DNA of 64,000 bases from Paucibacter sp. Y2R2-4 (GCF_025717535.1 NZ_JAJIRO010000002.1:900437-964436); one strand, 5' to 3'. Shown: positions 29,354 to 38,461, numbered from the stretch's first letter. Program-made: numbers and translations. Notes: generated by a model not told the origin, from the letters alone.

Positions 29354-30322
29354 ATGCGATTCATTGACTCTCACACCGGCGGCGAGCCGACCCGCATCCT
29401 CATTTCCGGTGGCCCGGATCTGGGCTCGGGCAGCATGGCCGAACGGCTGGCAAGCATGCGCGATCAGCACGACGGCTGGCGCAGCGCCTTGGTCAATGAG
29501 CCACGCGGCTCCGATGTCTTGGTCGGCGCAATGCTGTGCGAGCCGGTCGACCCCGCCAGTGCTTGCGGCGTGATCTTCTTCAACAATGTCGGCTATCTGG
29601 GCATGTGCGGCCACGGCACCATCGGCTTGGTCGCCACGCTGGCCTATCTGGGCCGCATCGGCCCGGGCGAGCACCGCATCGAAACCCCGGTCGGCGTGGT
29701 CACCGCCCGCTTGGCCGCCGACGGCGGCGTCACCGTGGCCAATGTGCCCGCCTATCGCCACGCCAAGGCGGTGGCGGTGCAAGTGCCGGACCACGGCCAG
29801 GTGCATGGCGATGTGGCCTGGGGCGGCAACTGGTTCTTCCTCTGCGAGGACCATGGCCTGACGCTGACACTGGCGCATGCCGAAGCACTGACCGATTTGT
29901 CATGGCGCATTCGCGAAGCCCTGACCGCGCAAGGCATCACCGGCGCCAACGGGCAGTTGATCGATCACATCGAATTGATCGGCCCGCCCCAAGACCCCGC
30001 CAACCAAGGCCGCAACTTTGTGCTTTGCCCCGGCAAAGCCTATGACCGCTCGCCCTGCGGCACCGGCACCAGCGCCAAGATCGCTTGCCTGGCCGCATCG
30101 GGCAAATTGGCGCCGGGCCAGATCTGGCGCCAAGAAAGCGTGATCGGCAGCGTGTTTGAGGCCAGCTACCGCGTCGATGCGGCCTCCACAGCGGAGGGCC
30201 AGGTCTTGCCCTCGATCTCGGGCCGGGCTTTTGTGAATATGGACGCCACCCTGGTCTTCCAACCCGGCGACCCTTTCGCCTGGGGCATTTCAAGCGACTC
30301 GCGCGCGGGCGCTGCAGTTTGA
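29354..30322 (+). CDS. lhpA: 4-hydroxyproline 2-epimerase (proline racemase family)
   Basis: A 322-residue cofactor-independent racemase-type enzyme. Both catalytic cysteines are present, Cys85 in MCGHG and Cys235 in [10 protein letters not shown], which marks an epimerase and separates it from the related dehydratases, where the first Cys is Thr or Ser. Converting trans-4-hydroxy-L-proline to cis-4-hydroxy-D-proline is the first step of the pathway encoded around it. The stop codon overlaps the TTG start of the next gene. Confidence 0.9.
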   Translation: MRFIDSHTGGEPTRILISGGPDLGSGSMAERLASMRDQHDGWRSALVNEPRGSDVLVGAMLCEPVDPASACGVIFFNNVGYLGMCGHGTIGLVATLAYLGRIGPGEHRIETPVGVVTARLAADGGVTVANVPAYRHAKAVAVQVPDHGQVHGDVAWGGNWFFLCEDHGLTLTLAHAEALTDLSWRIREALTAQGITGANGQLIDHIELIGPPQDPANQGRNFVLCPGKAYDRSPCGTGTSAKIACLAASGKLAPGQIWRQESVIGSVFEASYRVDAASTAEGQVLPSISGRAFVNMDATLVFQPGDPFAWGISSDSRAGAAV

Positions 30323-31467
30323 GCACCGCGCAGCTGAAGCAGCGCCGCAATGCCGATGTCTTGATTGTCGGCGCCGGCATCATTGGCGCCGCCTGTGCGC
30401 GTGAGTTTGCGCGCCAGGGACTCTCAGTTGCGGTGATTGAGCCCGGCGCCTTGGGCGGCGGCGCCACCGCCGCCTCGATGGGTCACCTCTTGATCGTGGA
30501 CGATGAGGCCGGCGGGGCTGACGCCGAATTCAAACTGACCCTGCGTAGCCAGCTGCTCTGGGCCGAATGGCTGGCCCAGGCCCCGCACCACGCCGAACAA
30601 GCCGAACACCAGCGCTGCGGCACGCTCTGGATCGCGGCCGACGCCGAAGAGCTCACCCTGGCCGAGCGCAAGCAGGCCTGGTATCAGCAGCAAGGCCTGA
30701 CTGCAGAGATGCTGGACGCCACCGAGTTGGCGCGCGCCGAACCGCTGCTGCGGCCAGGCCTGCGCGGCGCCCTGCGGGTGGCCGACGATGCCCGCGTCTA
30801 CCCGCCCAAGGTGGTGGCCCGCTGGCTGGAAGAGGCACGCGCCGAGATCATTGACGGCGAGGTCGAGAGCTTCGACGGCAGCAGCGTGCGCCTGCGCGAC
30901 GGTCGGCAGCTCTGGGGCGCAATGACCGTGCTCTGCGCCGGCCTGGCCAGCCAACGCTGGCTGCCCGAGGGCTGGCTGCTGCCCAAGAAAGGCCATCTGG
31001 CCATCACCCAGCGCGGGCCGCAAACCGTCAAACACCAATTGGTGGAGCTGGGCTATATCAAAAAGGCCCATGTGCTGGATGCGGACACCGTGTCTTTCAA
31101 TGTGCAGCCGCGTCCGGGCGGGCAGCTGTTCATCGGTTCCTCTCGCCAATTGGGCGCGCAAGCTTGCGCCGATCGCGCACTTGACCCGTTGATGCTGAAA
31201 CAAATGCTGGGCCTGGCTTGCGACTATGTGCCGGCCCTGGCCGAAATGAGCTTGCTGCGCTGCTGGACCGGCGTGCGCCCGGCCAGCCGCGATGGCCAAC
31301 CGCTGATTGGCGCCCACCCCGATTTACCGCGCGTCTGGCTGGCCTGTGGGCATGAAGGCCTGGGCATCACCACCTCGCTGGCAACGGCTGAGTTGCTGGC
31401 CGAGCTGGCCCTGGGCCACCCCACCACCCTGGATGCCAGCGCATTTACTCCCTCACGATTCGCATGA
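30319..31467 (+). CDS. D-hydroxyproline dehydrogenase, FAD (DAO-like) subunit
   Basis: A 382-residue FAD-dependent oxidoreductase of the D-amino-acid-oxidase fold. The dinucleotide site is [19 protein letters not shown] (residues 12-30), and the C-terminal FAD segment reads [20 protein letters not shown] and [10 protein letters not shown]. In the hydroxyproline pathway it oxidises cis-4-hydroxy-D-proline to pyrroline-4-hydroxy-2-carboxylate. The start is TTG, overlapping the epimerase stop (TTGA), and its own stop overlaps the next gene by four bases. It corresponds to the LhpB-type subunit of the multi-subunit enzyme. Confidence 0.87.
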   Translation: MSTAQLKQRRNADVLIVGAGIIGAACAREFARQGLSVAVIEPGALGGGATAASMGHLLIVDDEAGGADAEFKLTLRSQLLWAEWLAQAPHHAEQAEHQRCGTLWIAADAEELTLAERKQAWYQQQGLTAEMLDATELARAEPLLRPGLRGALRVADDARVYPPKVVARWLEEARAEIIDGEVESFDGSSVRLRDGRQLWGAMTVLCAGLASQRWLPEGWLLPKKGHLAITQRGPQTVKHQLVELGYIKKAHVLDADTVSFNVQPRPGGQLFIGSSRQLGAQACADRALDPLMLKQMLGLACDYVPALAEMSLLRCWTGVRPASRDGQPLIGAHPDLPRVWLACGHEGLGITTSLATAELLAELALGHPTTLDASAFTPSRFA

Positions 31468-31727
31468 ACGCGCCCCTGCTCACCCGCCAACTCACCGTCC
31501 ACATCAACGGCCAGCCCTGCCAGGTGCCGGTCGGCTGCAACGTTGCTGCGGCCTTGGCCCACGCCGGCTTGAGCGGCACACGGCGCTCAGTCGGCGGTGA
31601 AGCGCGCGCTGCGTTTTGCGGCATGGGCCAATGCCAGGAATGCCGCGTCCGCATTGATGGAACACCGAATTGCCTGGCCTGCATGACGCCCAGCCTCGAC
31701 GGCATGCGCATCGAGACCGAAGCATGA
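31464..31727 (+). CDS. (2Fe-2S)-binding small subunit of D-hydroxyproline dehydrogenase
   Basis: An 87-residue ferredoxin-like protein with Cys52, Cys57 and Cys60 in FCGMGQCQEC plus Cys73 (CLAC), the plant-type [2Fe-2S] spacing. Small subunits of this build are the electron-carrying part of three-component amino-acid dehydrogenases related to HcnABC and sarcosine oxidase alpha. The ATG overlaps the upstream stop codon and its stop overlaps the next start, so the three subunits are translationally coupled. Confidence 0.87.
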   Translation: MNAPLLTRQLTVHINGQPCQVPVGCNVAAALAHAGLSGTRRSVGGEARAAFCGMGQCQECRVRIDGTPNCLACMTPSLDGMRIETEA

Positions 31728-32986
31728 GCACACAGCATCAGGCGGATGTCATTGTGGTGGGCGCCGGCCCGGCAGGCATAGCCGCAGTCCAGCAATTGCT
31801 CCAAGCCCAGCAGCGCGTCATCTGGATCGACCAAGGCCTGCGCCCCGGCGGTCAGATCTGGCGCGCTGGCCCGCCCCAGCCTTGGGCGCGAACGCTGCAA
31901 ACTCTGCTGTCCAACCCCTTGCTGCAACAGCTCAGCGGCTATGCCGTGATTGCCGTTGAGGGCCTGGCCGACTACCGGCTGCGCTTGCAAAACCTGCAGC
32001 AGCCTCAAGCGCCGGGCATTTCAGTGCAAGCGCCGCAAATGCTGCTGGCCCTTGGTGCCCGAGAGCGCTTCTTGCCATTCCCGGGCTGGACCCTGCCCGG
32101 CGTCAGTGGCGCGGGCGGCCTGCAGGCCTTGATCAAGAACGGCTGGCCGATTGCCGGCCGCCGCGTGGTGCTGGCGGGCTCCGGCCCATTGCTGCTGGCC
32201 TCGGCCGATACCGCAAGAGCTGCTGGCGCGGATGTGCTGTGTGTTGCAGAACAAGCGCCTCGCCAAGCCTTGGCCAGCTTCGCGGCGCGATTGCCGCTGG
32301 CCAAAATGGCCCAAGCGCTGGGGCTGGGATGGCGTTTGCGCGCCATCCCCTATCGCCCTGGTGCCTGGGTAAGCCGCGCGCTGGGCGAAGGCAAGTTGGA
32401 GGCGGTGCAACTCAGCAATGGCCGCGAGCAATGGGAGCTGCCCTGCGATGCGCTGGGCGTCGGCTACGGCCTCTTGCCGAATATCGAATTGGCCGAACTG
32501 CTGGGCTGCCGCATGGAGTTTGGCGCGATTGCGGTGGACGACGACCTGCAGACATCTTTGCCCGGGGTATTTGCTGCGGGCGAATGCACCGGCATTGGCG
32601 GCGTCGACAAGGCCTTGCTGGAAGGCCAGATCGCCGCGCTGCGCCTGCTCGGGCAATCAACCGAGCAGCTCCAAAGACAACACAGGCAGGTGCTTCGCTT
32701 TGTTGAACTGCTGCGCAGCCGCTTTGCCCTAAGGCCCGAGCTGCTGCAGTTGGCTGAGGCCAAGACCTTGGTCTGCCGCTGCGAAGACGTCAGCCTGGGC
32801 GAGCTGAAAGGGCAGCGCAGCTGGCGCGATGCCAAGCTGCAAACCCGCTGCGGCATGGGGGCCTGCCAGGGGCGAATTTGTGGTCCTATTACCGAAACCC
32901 TGCTTGCTTGGCCGGCCGGCAGCAGCGGGCGCGGGCTGCGAGCCCCCTTGCAACCGACACCGCTGCATTGCCTGCTGGACGAATGA
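31724..32986 (+). CDS. FAD/NAD(P)-binding subunit of D-hydroxyproline dehydrogenase with BFD-like Fe-S tail
   Basis: The 420-residue flavoprotein has a first dinucleotide fold DVIVVGAGPAGIAAVQQL (residues 8-25), a second at RRVVLAGSGPLLLASA, and a C-terminal BFD-like cluster domain with CRCED and later CGMGACQGRIC supplying four cysteines. This is the HcnB/LhpF-like subunit that accepts electrons from the substrate-oxidising subunit. The ATG overlaps the preceding stop. The cluster ends here; no ketoglutarate-semialdehyde dehydrogenase follows. Confidence 0.87.
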   Translation: MSTQHQADVIVVGAGPAGIAAVQQLLQAQQRVIWIDQGLRPGGQIWRAGPPQPWARTLQTLLSNPLLQQLSGYAVIAVEGLADYRLRLQNLQQPQAPGISVQAPQMLLALGARERFLPFPGWTLPGVSGAGGLQALIKNGWPIAGRRVVLAGSGPLLLASADTARAAGADVLCVAEQAPRQALASFAARLPLAKMAQALGLGWRLRAIPYRPGAWVSRALGEGKLEAVQLSNGREQWELPCDALGVGYGLLPNIELAELLGCRMEFGAIAVDDDLQTSLPGVFAAGECTGIGGVDKALLEGQIAALRLLGQSTEQLQRQHRQVLRFVELLRSRFALRPELLQLAEAKTLVCRCEDVSLGELKGQRSWRDAKLQTRCGMGACQGRICGPITETLLAWPAGSSGRGLRAPLQPTPLHCLLDE

Positions 32987-33123
32987 GCCGATTGATTCAT
33001 CAAGCTTCGGCAAAACCGTCATCGCTGCGTCATGCAAAAAGTCCTTAATGGCCGACTCGCTCGAGCCCACCGAAGACCGCTTCGGACGCGGGCCGTTTGT
33101 GCTGCGCATTGACGATAGAAGCC

Positions 33124-33906
33124 ATGTGGACCCCAGAACGTCACGACAAGATCATTTCACTGCTGAATGAAAGACAACGCCTGACCACCGACGCCTTTGC
33201 GCTGGAGCTGGGCGTCTCCAAGGAGACGGTCCGGCGTGACCTGATTGAACTGGAAGCCCATGGCAAGCTCAGCCGGGTTCATGGGGGCGCGGTCCCCTGC
33301 ATCCAAAGTAGCGAGACTCAAGCCGAGGCCAGCTACCAAGAGCGGGTGCGTTTGCATCAGCCGGAAAAGCAAGCCATTGCCCGCGCTGCCGCCAGCCTGA
33401 TCCGCGCCGGCAGCTGCTGCTTCATCGACGCAGGCTCTACCACGCATGCACTGGCGCAGAGCCTTTTGCAGAACGGCCGCGATCTTCGCGTCATCACCAA
33501 TTCGGTCGAAGTGGCGCGCACCCTGTCGGGCAGCAGCGAGATTCAAACCCATTTGCTGGGCGGTCAGCTGCAAACCGATGTGCCGGCAACCTCGGGGGAG
33601 TTCACCGTCAGCGAAATCACCCGCTTTCACGCAGACTTCGCCCTGATTTCACCCACGGCCCTGAACCCCGAACATGGCGCCTTGGACTACGCTTGGCATG
33701 AAGCCCATGTGGCGCGCGCTATGTTGTCGCGCGCGCGCAGTTGCATCATGCTGGCCGACGCCAACAAGCTGGGCAATGGCAGCCGCTTGCAAATCTGCCC
33801 GCCTACCGCGATTGACGTCCTGGTGACCGACGAGCGCGCCGACGCCTCTATGTTGGAACGCCTGCGCAATGCCGGCGTCAAACAGACGATTTGCGCGCCG
33901 AGCTAA
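33124..33906 (+). CDS. DeoR-family transcriptional regulator
   Basis: A 260-residue DeoR/GlpR-type repressor. The N-terminal helix-turn-helix reads LTTDAFALELGVSKETVRRD (residues about 19-38), followed by LEAHGKLSRVHGGAV. The C-terminal sugar-phosphate sensor has ASLIRAGSCCFIDAGSTTHA and VITNSVEVAR. DeoR proteins usually sense phosphorylated sugars and control nearby catabolic genes, but no sugar genes lie next to it, so the target is unknown. It begins 137 bp after the hydroxyproline cluster and is convergent with the next gene. Confidence 0.88.
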   Translation: MWTPERHDKIISLLNERQRLTTDAFALELGVSKETVRRDLIELEAHGKLSRVHGGAVPCIQSSETQAEASYQERVRLHQPEKQAIARAAASLIRAGSCCFIDAGSTTHALAQSLLQNGRDLRVITNSVEVARTLSGSSEIQTHLLGGQLQTDVPATSGEFTVSEITRFHADFALISPTALNPEHGALDYAWHEAHVARAMLSRARSCIMLADANKLGNGSRLQICPPTAIDVLVTDERADASMLERLRNAGVKQTICAPS

Positions 33907-33916
33907 CTCTGCAGAC

Positions 33917-35173
33917 TTACTGAGTCTCGACCGGCAGATTGGCGGCACGCCATTCCGGGAAACCACCACGGAACCAGTGGACCTTGGTGTAGCCGGCCTT
34001 GACGGCGGCGTGGCTGGCCTTGAAGCTCTTCCAGCACTCGGGGCCATTGCAGGCGAACACCAGTGGCGCACTCTTGTCCGCCGGCAGTTTGCTCAAGTCG
34101 AACTTGTCCTCATCGGCCTTGAAGTCAGCCTCCTTGGCGCTCTTCTCAACATAGGGCACCAGCTTGGCGCCAGCCGCGTGGCCAGCCTTGAACTCGGCGT
34201 CGTTGCGGGTGTCGATGTACTGTGCGCCGGTCTTCATCAATTGCGCCACCGCCGCGGCCTCAACCACGGTTGCGCCAGGCAGCAAGCGCGGCGTGAAGTA
34301 ACCTAGAGTCGACACATACTCAAATGCATTGGCAGCCACCGCTTGCAACTTCAAGCCCGCTGTCGCCGGCAAATTGCTACCCAGCGCCGCGCGCAAAGCC
34401 TCGGGCTGCAGGCTCGACCCGGGCTTGATGGCCACGGCCAAGCCGGGCACCACCTTGCTCTGCATCACCATCTTCAGCGGCTCGCCTGCAGCCACCCAGC
34501 GGTCAAACACCGCACGTTCCACTGCCACCACGTCACAGCGGCGAATTTGCAGACAGACCAGCAGCGCGTCTTGATAGCGGCTTTCGGTGATGGCACCGAA
34601 GTGCCGCTTGATGGTGCTGTTGCTCGCATTGACCTCGCCGCGCAGCAAATAGGTCACCACGCTGTCCTGTTGCGGCAAACCCAGGCGCTTGCCGGCGGCG
34701 TCGCCGAGGCTGGTGATGGGGCTGCTGGTCGGAGCGACCAAGACGGCCTGCACTGATTTATCGACGCTCCCCACTGGCACATAGCCATAGCGCACCGCGC
34801 TACCGATCACATGGGCAGGCGCCACAAACACATCGTACAAACGTGAACGGGTCGCACCGAGGTCGGCCGCTGCATCGGTTGAGGGATTGATCGTCAGACC
34901 AGCCGCGCGCTCGCGTCGCAGCGACTGCTCGACCGCGGTCTTCCAAACATTGAACACGGCGTAGCGGGACTGCTCGCCCTGATCACCGGGGTTGACCAAC
35001 ACGCTGAGGCCTTCAGCATGCGCCGCGCCAGAAGCGAGCGCCAATGCCGCCATCACAGCCCGCCCCTGCCCGAACAAACGCGCAGGCCAAGCGGCCCAAG
35101 CCCGCGAAAAATTCGCGAAGGTCGAGAAACTCCGGCGCGAAGCGGAAGACGAGAAAGCGGCGAGGTCATTCAT
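33917..35173 (-). CDS. PhnD-type periplasmic binding protein fused to a rhodanese domain
   Basis: A 418-residue exported protein. After an Arg-rich leader and hydrophobic segment ending GAAHAEG, residues about 60-300 form a phosphate/phosphonate-type binding protein (RYAVFNVWKTAVEQSL, YVPVGSVDKSVQAVLVAP, SKVVPGLAVAIKPG). The last 110 residues form a rhodanese domain with YIDTRNDAEFKAGHAAGAKLV and the active-loop cysteines in CNGPEC. The two parts suggest a periplasmic oxyanion- or sulfur-handling function; this is inference. No transporter genes adjoin it. I start at MNDLAAFSSSASRRS; the upstream frame is not convincing. Confidence 0.75.
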   Translation of the reverse strand: MNDLAAFSSSASRRSFSTFANFSRAWAAWPARLFGQGRAVMAALALASGAAHAEGLSVLVNPGDQGEQSRYAVFNVWKTAVEQSLRRERAAGLTINPSTDAAADLGATRSRLYDVFVAPAHVIGSAVRYGYVPVGSVDKSVQAVLVAPTSSPITSLGDAAGKRLGLPQQDSVVTYLLRGEVNASNSTIKRHFGAITESRYQDALLVCLQIRRCDVVAVERAVFDRWVAAGEPLKMVMQSKVVPGLAVAIKPGSSLQPEALRAALGSNLPATAGLKLQAVAANAFEYVSTLGYFTPRLLPGATVVEAAAVAQLMKTGAQYIDTRNDAEFKAGHAAGAKLVPYVEKSAKEADFKADEDKFDLSKLPADKSAPLVFACNGPECWKSFKASHAAVKAGYTKVHWFRGGFPEWRAANLPVETQ

Positions 35174-35301
35174 AGACACGGAGTCTAGGCCAAGGCATGC
35201 ACCCTGGCACGCAGACCCGCACCTGACGTGCGCTTTATCACGCCTCAGCCTGCGCGCGCGGCAGCAAGGACGCTGCCACGCCACCCCAAGGGACGTTCAG
35301 C

Positions 35302-35514
35302 TCAAACGCTGTCTTTGGGTTTAGCGCAAGCCGGCTTGCACACCACTTCGGTGCGGCCCAGAACACGCTTGGATTGCAGACTGCTCGGCGTGCGGTGCTT
35401 GCCGCACTTGAAGCAGGAGCGGGTATGTCCGCTGCCAAGAAAAGGTGAGCCGCCCAATTTGGACTCGTAACGCAGGCCGTTGTCGCTGACGCTTGTGTAG
35501 GTGTCTTTGCTCAT
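35302..35514 (-). CDS. Small Cys4 (zinc-ribbon-like) protein, paralogue A
   Basis: A 70-residue basic protein with Cys34, Cys37, Cys59 and Cys63: a CxxC, 21 residues, then CxxxC. This spacing suggests one bound zinc. The core GLRYESKLGGSPF and SCFKCGKHR is shared with the gene at 36419-36655 on the other side of tdk. I prefer the ATG reading MSKDTY by comparison with that paralogue; ATG two codons upstream is an alternative. Function is unknown. Confidence 0.75.
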   Translation of the reverse strand: MSKDTYTSVSDNGLRYESKLGGSPFLGSGHTRSCFKCGKHRTPSSLQSKRVLGRTEVVCKPACAKPKDSV

Positions 35515-35801
35515 TGCCATCAATGGTTAGCCTAGCCGACCCGCCACGCGAGGGGCGCAACAGATCCGGATGCCCTTGTGTGCTGCAATTGCTTGCAGTC
35601 TCCTTACCCTCTATTCCGATAGTAGGCGGCGAAAGTGAGTTTTGGCTACCTCGCTTGCCCGAGGTTTTGTCATATTTACGGTCCGGCGCACCACTGAGTT
35701 AGGGGATTACCAGCGCCTCTGGCCTGCAATGACGATGTTTACGAATGATTGCGACAATGGCGTGACACTCAAGCCTCGCTCGGCTGCATCCAAACTGACC
35801 C

Positions 35802-36362
35802 ATGGCCAAACTGTTTTTTCGTTACGCGGCAATGAACGCCGGCAAGTCCACCGCTCTGCTGCAGGTGGCCCATAACTATGAGGAACGCGGACACCGGGTT
35901 CGCTTGTTTTCGGCCCAGGTCGATGATCGCTATGGGCTGGGCTTGATCACATCCCGGCTCGGGCCGCAGCGCGAAGCCGAGCTGTTCGGCCCTGACACCG
36001 ACTTCCTGGCGCTGAACGCGGCTCAGGCTGGCGTGGCTTGTTTTTTGATCGATGAAGCTCAGTTCTTGAGCAAGACTCAGGTCTGGGCCCTGCATGAATT
36101 GGCCCATACCCACAATTTGCCGGTGATTTGCTACGGTTTGCGCACCGACTTCCAGGGTGAGCTCTTCCCCGGATCGGCCAGCCTGCTGGCCTTGGCGGAT
36201 GAGATGGACGAGATGAAGACCATCTGCGATTGCGGCCGCAAAGCCACCATGAATATGCGTGTGGACGCCAACAACCGCAAGGTCACCATTGGCGACCAAG
36301 TGGAGATTGGTGGCAATGCACGCTACCGCGCGGTCTGCGGGCGTTGTTTCAGGCTCGCCTGA
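35802..36362 (+). CDS. tdk: Thymidine kinase
   Basis: The 186-residue type II kinase phosphorylates thymidine with ATP in the salvage pathway. The P-loop is AAMNAGKST (9-17), the DEAQF Walker B motif is near 84-88, the base-binding GLRTDFQGELFPGS segment is present, and four cysteines near the end (CDC and CGRC) form the usual zinc site. The length matches the family. It lies between two paralogous small Cys4 genes on the opposite strand and shares a bidirectional terminator with one of them. Confidence 0.95.
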   Translation: MAKLFFRYAAMNAGKSTALLQVAHNYEERGHRVRLFSAQVDDRYGLGLITSRLGPQREAELFGPDTDFLALNAAQAGVACFLIDEAQFLSKTQVWALHELAHTHNLPVICYGLRTDFQGELFPGSASLLALADEMDEMKTICDCGRKATMNMRVDANNRKVTIGDQVEIGGNARYRAVCGRCFRLA

Positions 36363-36378
36363 ATCTCTGCCCACAAAG

Positions 36379-36406
36379 AAAAAAGAAGCCCGAAGGCTTC
36401 TTTTTT
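36379..36406. terminator. Bidirectional rho-independent terminator
   Basis: AAGAAGCC-CGAA-GGCTTCTT is a perfect 8-bp stem with a stable tetraloop, flanked by A-runs on the left and T-runs on the right. It can end both tdk (plus) and the small Cys4 gene (minus), which converge here. Confidence 0.9.
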
Positions 36407-36418
36407 GGGGCGCTCTGC

Positions 36419-36655
36419 TTAGGGCTTGGCCAACTGCTCGTCGAGTTCCTTGCAACTCGGCGCGCAAACCGGCTGTGATTTGCCCAAGAGCTTCTTGGAC
36501 TTCAGCATCGCGCGAGGACGATGCTTGCCGCACAAAAAGCAAGACATGGTTGCTGCACCAAAGGATGAGGTCGCCGCGAAAGGCGAGCCCGGTGCTTTAG
36601 AGCGGTAGCGAAGACCATCGGCTTCGATGGTCGTTTTAGTACTGTCCTTGGCCAC
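36419..36655 (-). CDS. Small Cys4 (zinc-ribbon-like) protein, paralogue B
   Basis: A 78-residue basic protein with Cys39, Cys42, Cys64 and Cys68, the same CxxC-21-CxxxC spacing as the gene at 35302-35514. Shared stretches are GLRYRSKAPGSPF, SCFLCGKHRP and a Lys-rich SKKLLGK before the second Cys pair. The start is GTG (MAKDSTKTT). The two genes flank tdk in the same orientation, so they may have arisen by local duplication. Zinc binding is inferred from spacing only. Confidence 0.75.
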   Translation of the reverse strand: MAKDSTKTTIEADGLRYRSKAPGSPFAATSSFGAATMSCFLCGKHRPRAMLKSKKLLGKSQPVCAPSCKELDEQLAKP

Positions 36656-36876
36656 GTCGGTCCTGATAGTGAGTTAGTAATAGCTCGCCGCACAGCCTCG
36701 ACCTTTTCACGGGATCAAATGCATATGCAAATTGGCGGATGCGCTATTTTCGCCTATTTGCAGGCCACTCTCCCAACTGATGCACGGGCCAGCCCCCGAG
36801 AGAGAGGGAGGGGATACCCCTATTTCCCTGTTTTTGAGCTGCTTTTGCCCTCTCAAAAGCCCCAATAGGGTGCAGC

Positions 36877-37635
36877 TCAGCGGCCGACAAAGCGCGGCGG
36901 CCGGCGCGCTTGCCAGGCCGCAACGCCCTCGGCCAGGTCTTGCGATGCATTGGCCCGCGCCAGATCGCGCTGCAGGGCCGTCACATCGAGCGCGCCCCGG
37001 GCGATGGCATTCAGATGCTGCTTCATGCCCAAGAGCGCCAGCGGCGCCATGCTCAGCAACTCATTCAAATGGGCCTCAATAGCCTGATCCAAGGTCGCCA
37101 CGTCATCCAACAACTGGTCCAGAAAGCCCGAATCCTGCATTTGCTGCGCATTCAAGGTGGCGCCGGCCAAGAGCACCCGTTTGGCCCATTGAAGGCCCAA
37201 ACGGCTCACATAGCGCTCCAGCCCGCCTTGGTAAAAATGCAAGCCCAGGCGCGCGGCCGGCACAAACATCTCGCAAGCCTGTGCGCCCAGGCGGAAGTCG
37301 CAAGCCAAGGCCAGATCGGTGGCACCGCCGTAGACCCCGCCCTGGATGCGCGCCACGGTGATGGGGCGTGCCGCCTCCCAGGCATTGCTCAGGCTTTCAA
37401 ACAAGGCGCCCGCATCGACACCGGGCACTGCATCGATATTGAAGCCGCTGCAGAAATGCTTGCCCTCGCCGCTAAGCAGCAAGACTCGAACCGAGCTGTC
37501 TTCATTGACCTGCTGCAGTTGCTGCTGCAGGGTTTGCAAGTCGACCAATTCCAAGCGATTGGCCAAGCGCGGCCGCCGCAAGGTGATGCGGGCGAGCGGT
37601 CCGTCGATGTGGAGCAAAGGAAGAAGACCAGGCAT
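36877..37635 (-). CDS. Enoyl-CoA hydratase/isomerase family protein
   Basis: A 252-residue crotonase-fold protein. The oxyanion-hole segments are GEGKHFCSGFNIDAV and IQGGVYGGATDLALACDFRL. The first catalytic Glu of hydratases (in an AGGGxE-type loop) is not in the usual place here (YGGATDLAL), so a hydratase reaction is doubtful, and isomerase, thioesterase or another crotonase activity is possible. C-terminal RANASQDLAEGVAAWQARRPP is the typical family end. It follows the ArsR-type regulator on the same strand at 81 bp. Confidence 0.85.
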   Translation of the reverse strand: MPGLLPLLHIDGPLARITLRRPRLANRLELVDLQTLQQQLQQVNEDSSVRVLLLSGEGKHFCSGFNIDAVPGVDAGALFESLSNAWEAARPITVARIQGGVYGGATDLALACDFRLGAQACEMFVPAARLGLHFYQGGLERYVSRLGLQWAKRVLLAGATLNAQQMQDSGFLDQLLDDVATLDQAIEAHLNELLSMAPLALLGMKQHLNAIARGALDVTALQRDLARANASQDLAEGVAAWQARRPPRFVGR

Positions 37636-37716
37636 AGCACAGGCAGTTGATCAGCATGCTGCGCAGTCTAGTCCTTGCCCTTGAGTCATCAGCACTCAGC
37701 GTGGGGCATGTGGACA

Positions 37717-38439
37717 TCAAACCGGCGACTCGCCCAGCAGTCGATGCAAGCCCGCCTGACCGCGGCGCGTCAGGCGCAATGCCCGGCTGTCCAAGTCGGA
37801 CTCGATCCATTGCCGCTGCATCAGGGTCTGCAGGCAAGCGGCACCGAGAGCGCCGCCAAGATGCGGGCTGCGCGCACTCCAATCCATGCAAGCACAAGCC
37901 AGCAAGCGCCGCCGCTTACCCGCCAACAAGCTGGCCATATCCAGCCCCAATGCAGCAAAGCCATCGACTCCCGCGTCACTGAGGCGGTAGGCCCGAGGTC
38001 TATCCTCATCATCCAATAGCCACCCCTCGCGACGCGCGTGGTCGTGCAAACGCACCGCCCAAAGACCGGCCCAATGGTCATAGCAACGCCGCGCCTCGCG
38101 CAAGTGTTGGGGTGTGCTGGGTTCAAAAGCTCGGGCAGGCGCAGTAGATCGCCCGGCCAAAACCAGCATGGACTCCAGGGCCGCGGCGACCTCGGCATCG
38201 GCCAAGCGAAAGTAGCGATGCCTTCCTTGCGACACACAGGACAGCAACCCCGCCGCCAGCAGACGCTGCAAATGCGCACTCGCCGTTGATGCGGCCACAT
38301 CAGCGAGGGCCGCCAATTCCGTGGCGGTCCGGGCGTGGCCGTCCAACAAACTGCAGAGCATTTTTGCTCGCGCGGGCTCGCCCATGCTGAGCGCAATCTC
38401 GGCCAAGGCCGCATCGGCAAATCGTTGTTGAACATCCAT
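37717..38439 (-). CDS. ArsR-family winged-helix regulator
   Basis: A 240-residue regulator with an N-terminal ArsR winged helix (SMGEPARAKMLCSLLDGHAR, then ASTASAHLQRLLAAGLLS and SQGRHRYFRLAD). The extra C-terminal region has CYDHWAGLWAVRLHDHA and CACMDWSARSPHLGGALGA, as in the larger ArsR proteins that carry a Cys/His-containing second domain. It is divergent from the P450-like gene with only 52 bp between the start codons, so it very likely controls that gene. Confidence 0.88.
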   Translation of the reverse strand: MDVQQRFADAALAEIALSMGEPARAKMLCSLLDGHARTATELAALADVAASTASAHLQRLLAAGLLSCVSQGRHRYFRLADAEVAAALESMLVLAGRSTAPARAFEPSTPQHLREARRCYDHWAGLWAVRLHDHARREGWLLDDEDRPRAYRLSDAGVDGFAALGLDMASLLAGKRRRLLACACMDWSARSPHLGGALGAACLQTLMQRQWIESDLDSRALRLTRRGQAGLHRLLGESPV

Positions 38440-38461
38440 GTTTCGATCGTAGCCGAAGCAT
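38438..38461. promoter_or_regulatory. Candidate ArsR operator between divergent genes
   Basis: ATGTTTCG and CGAAGCAT form an inverted repeat with 7 of 8 matching positions around an 8-bp spacer. It lies in the 52-bp gap and touches the ArsR start codon, a common place for self-repression. Assignment to this regulator is inferred. Confidence 0.4.
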
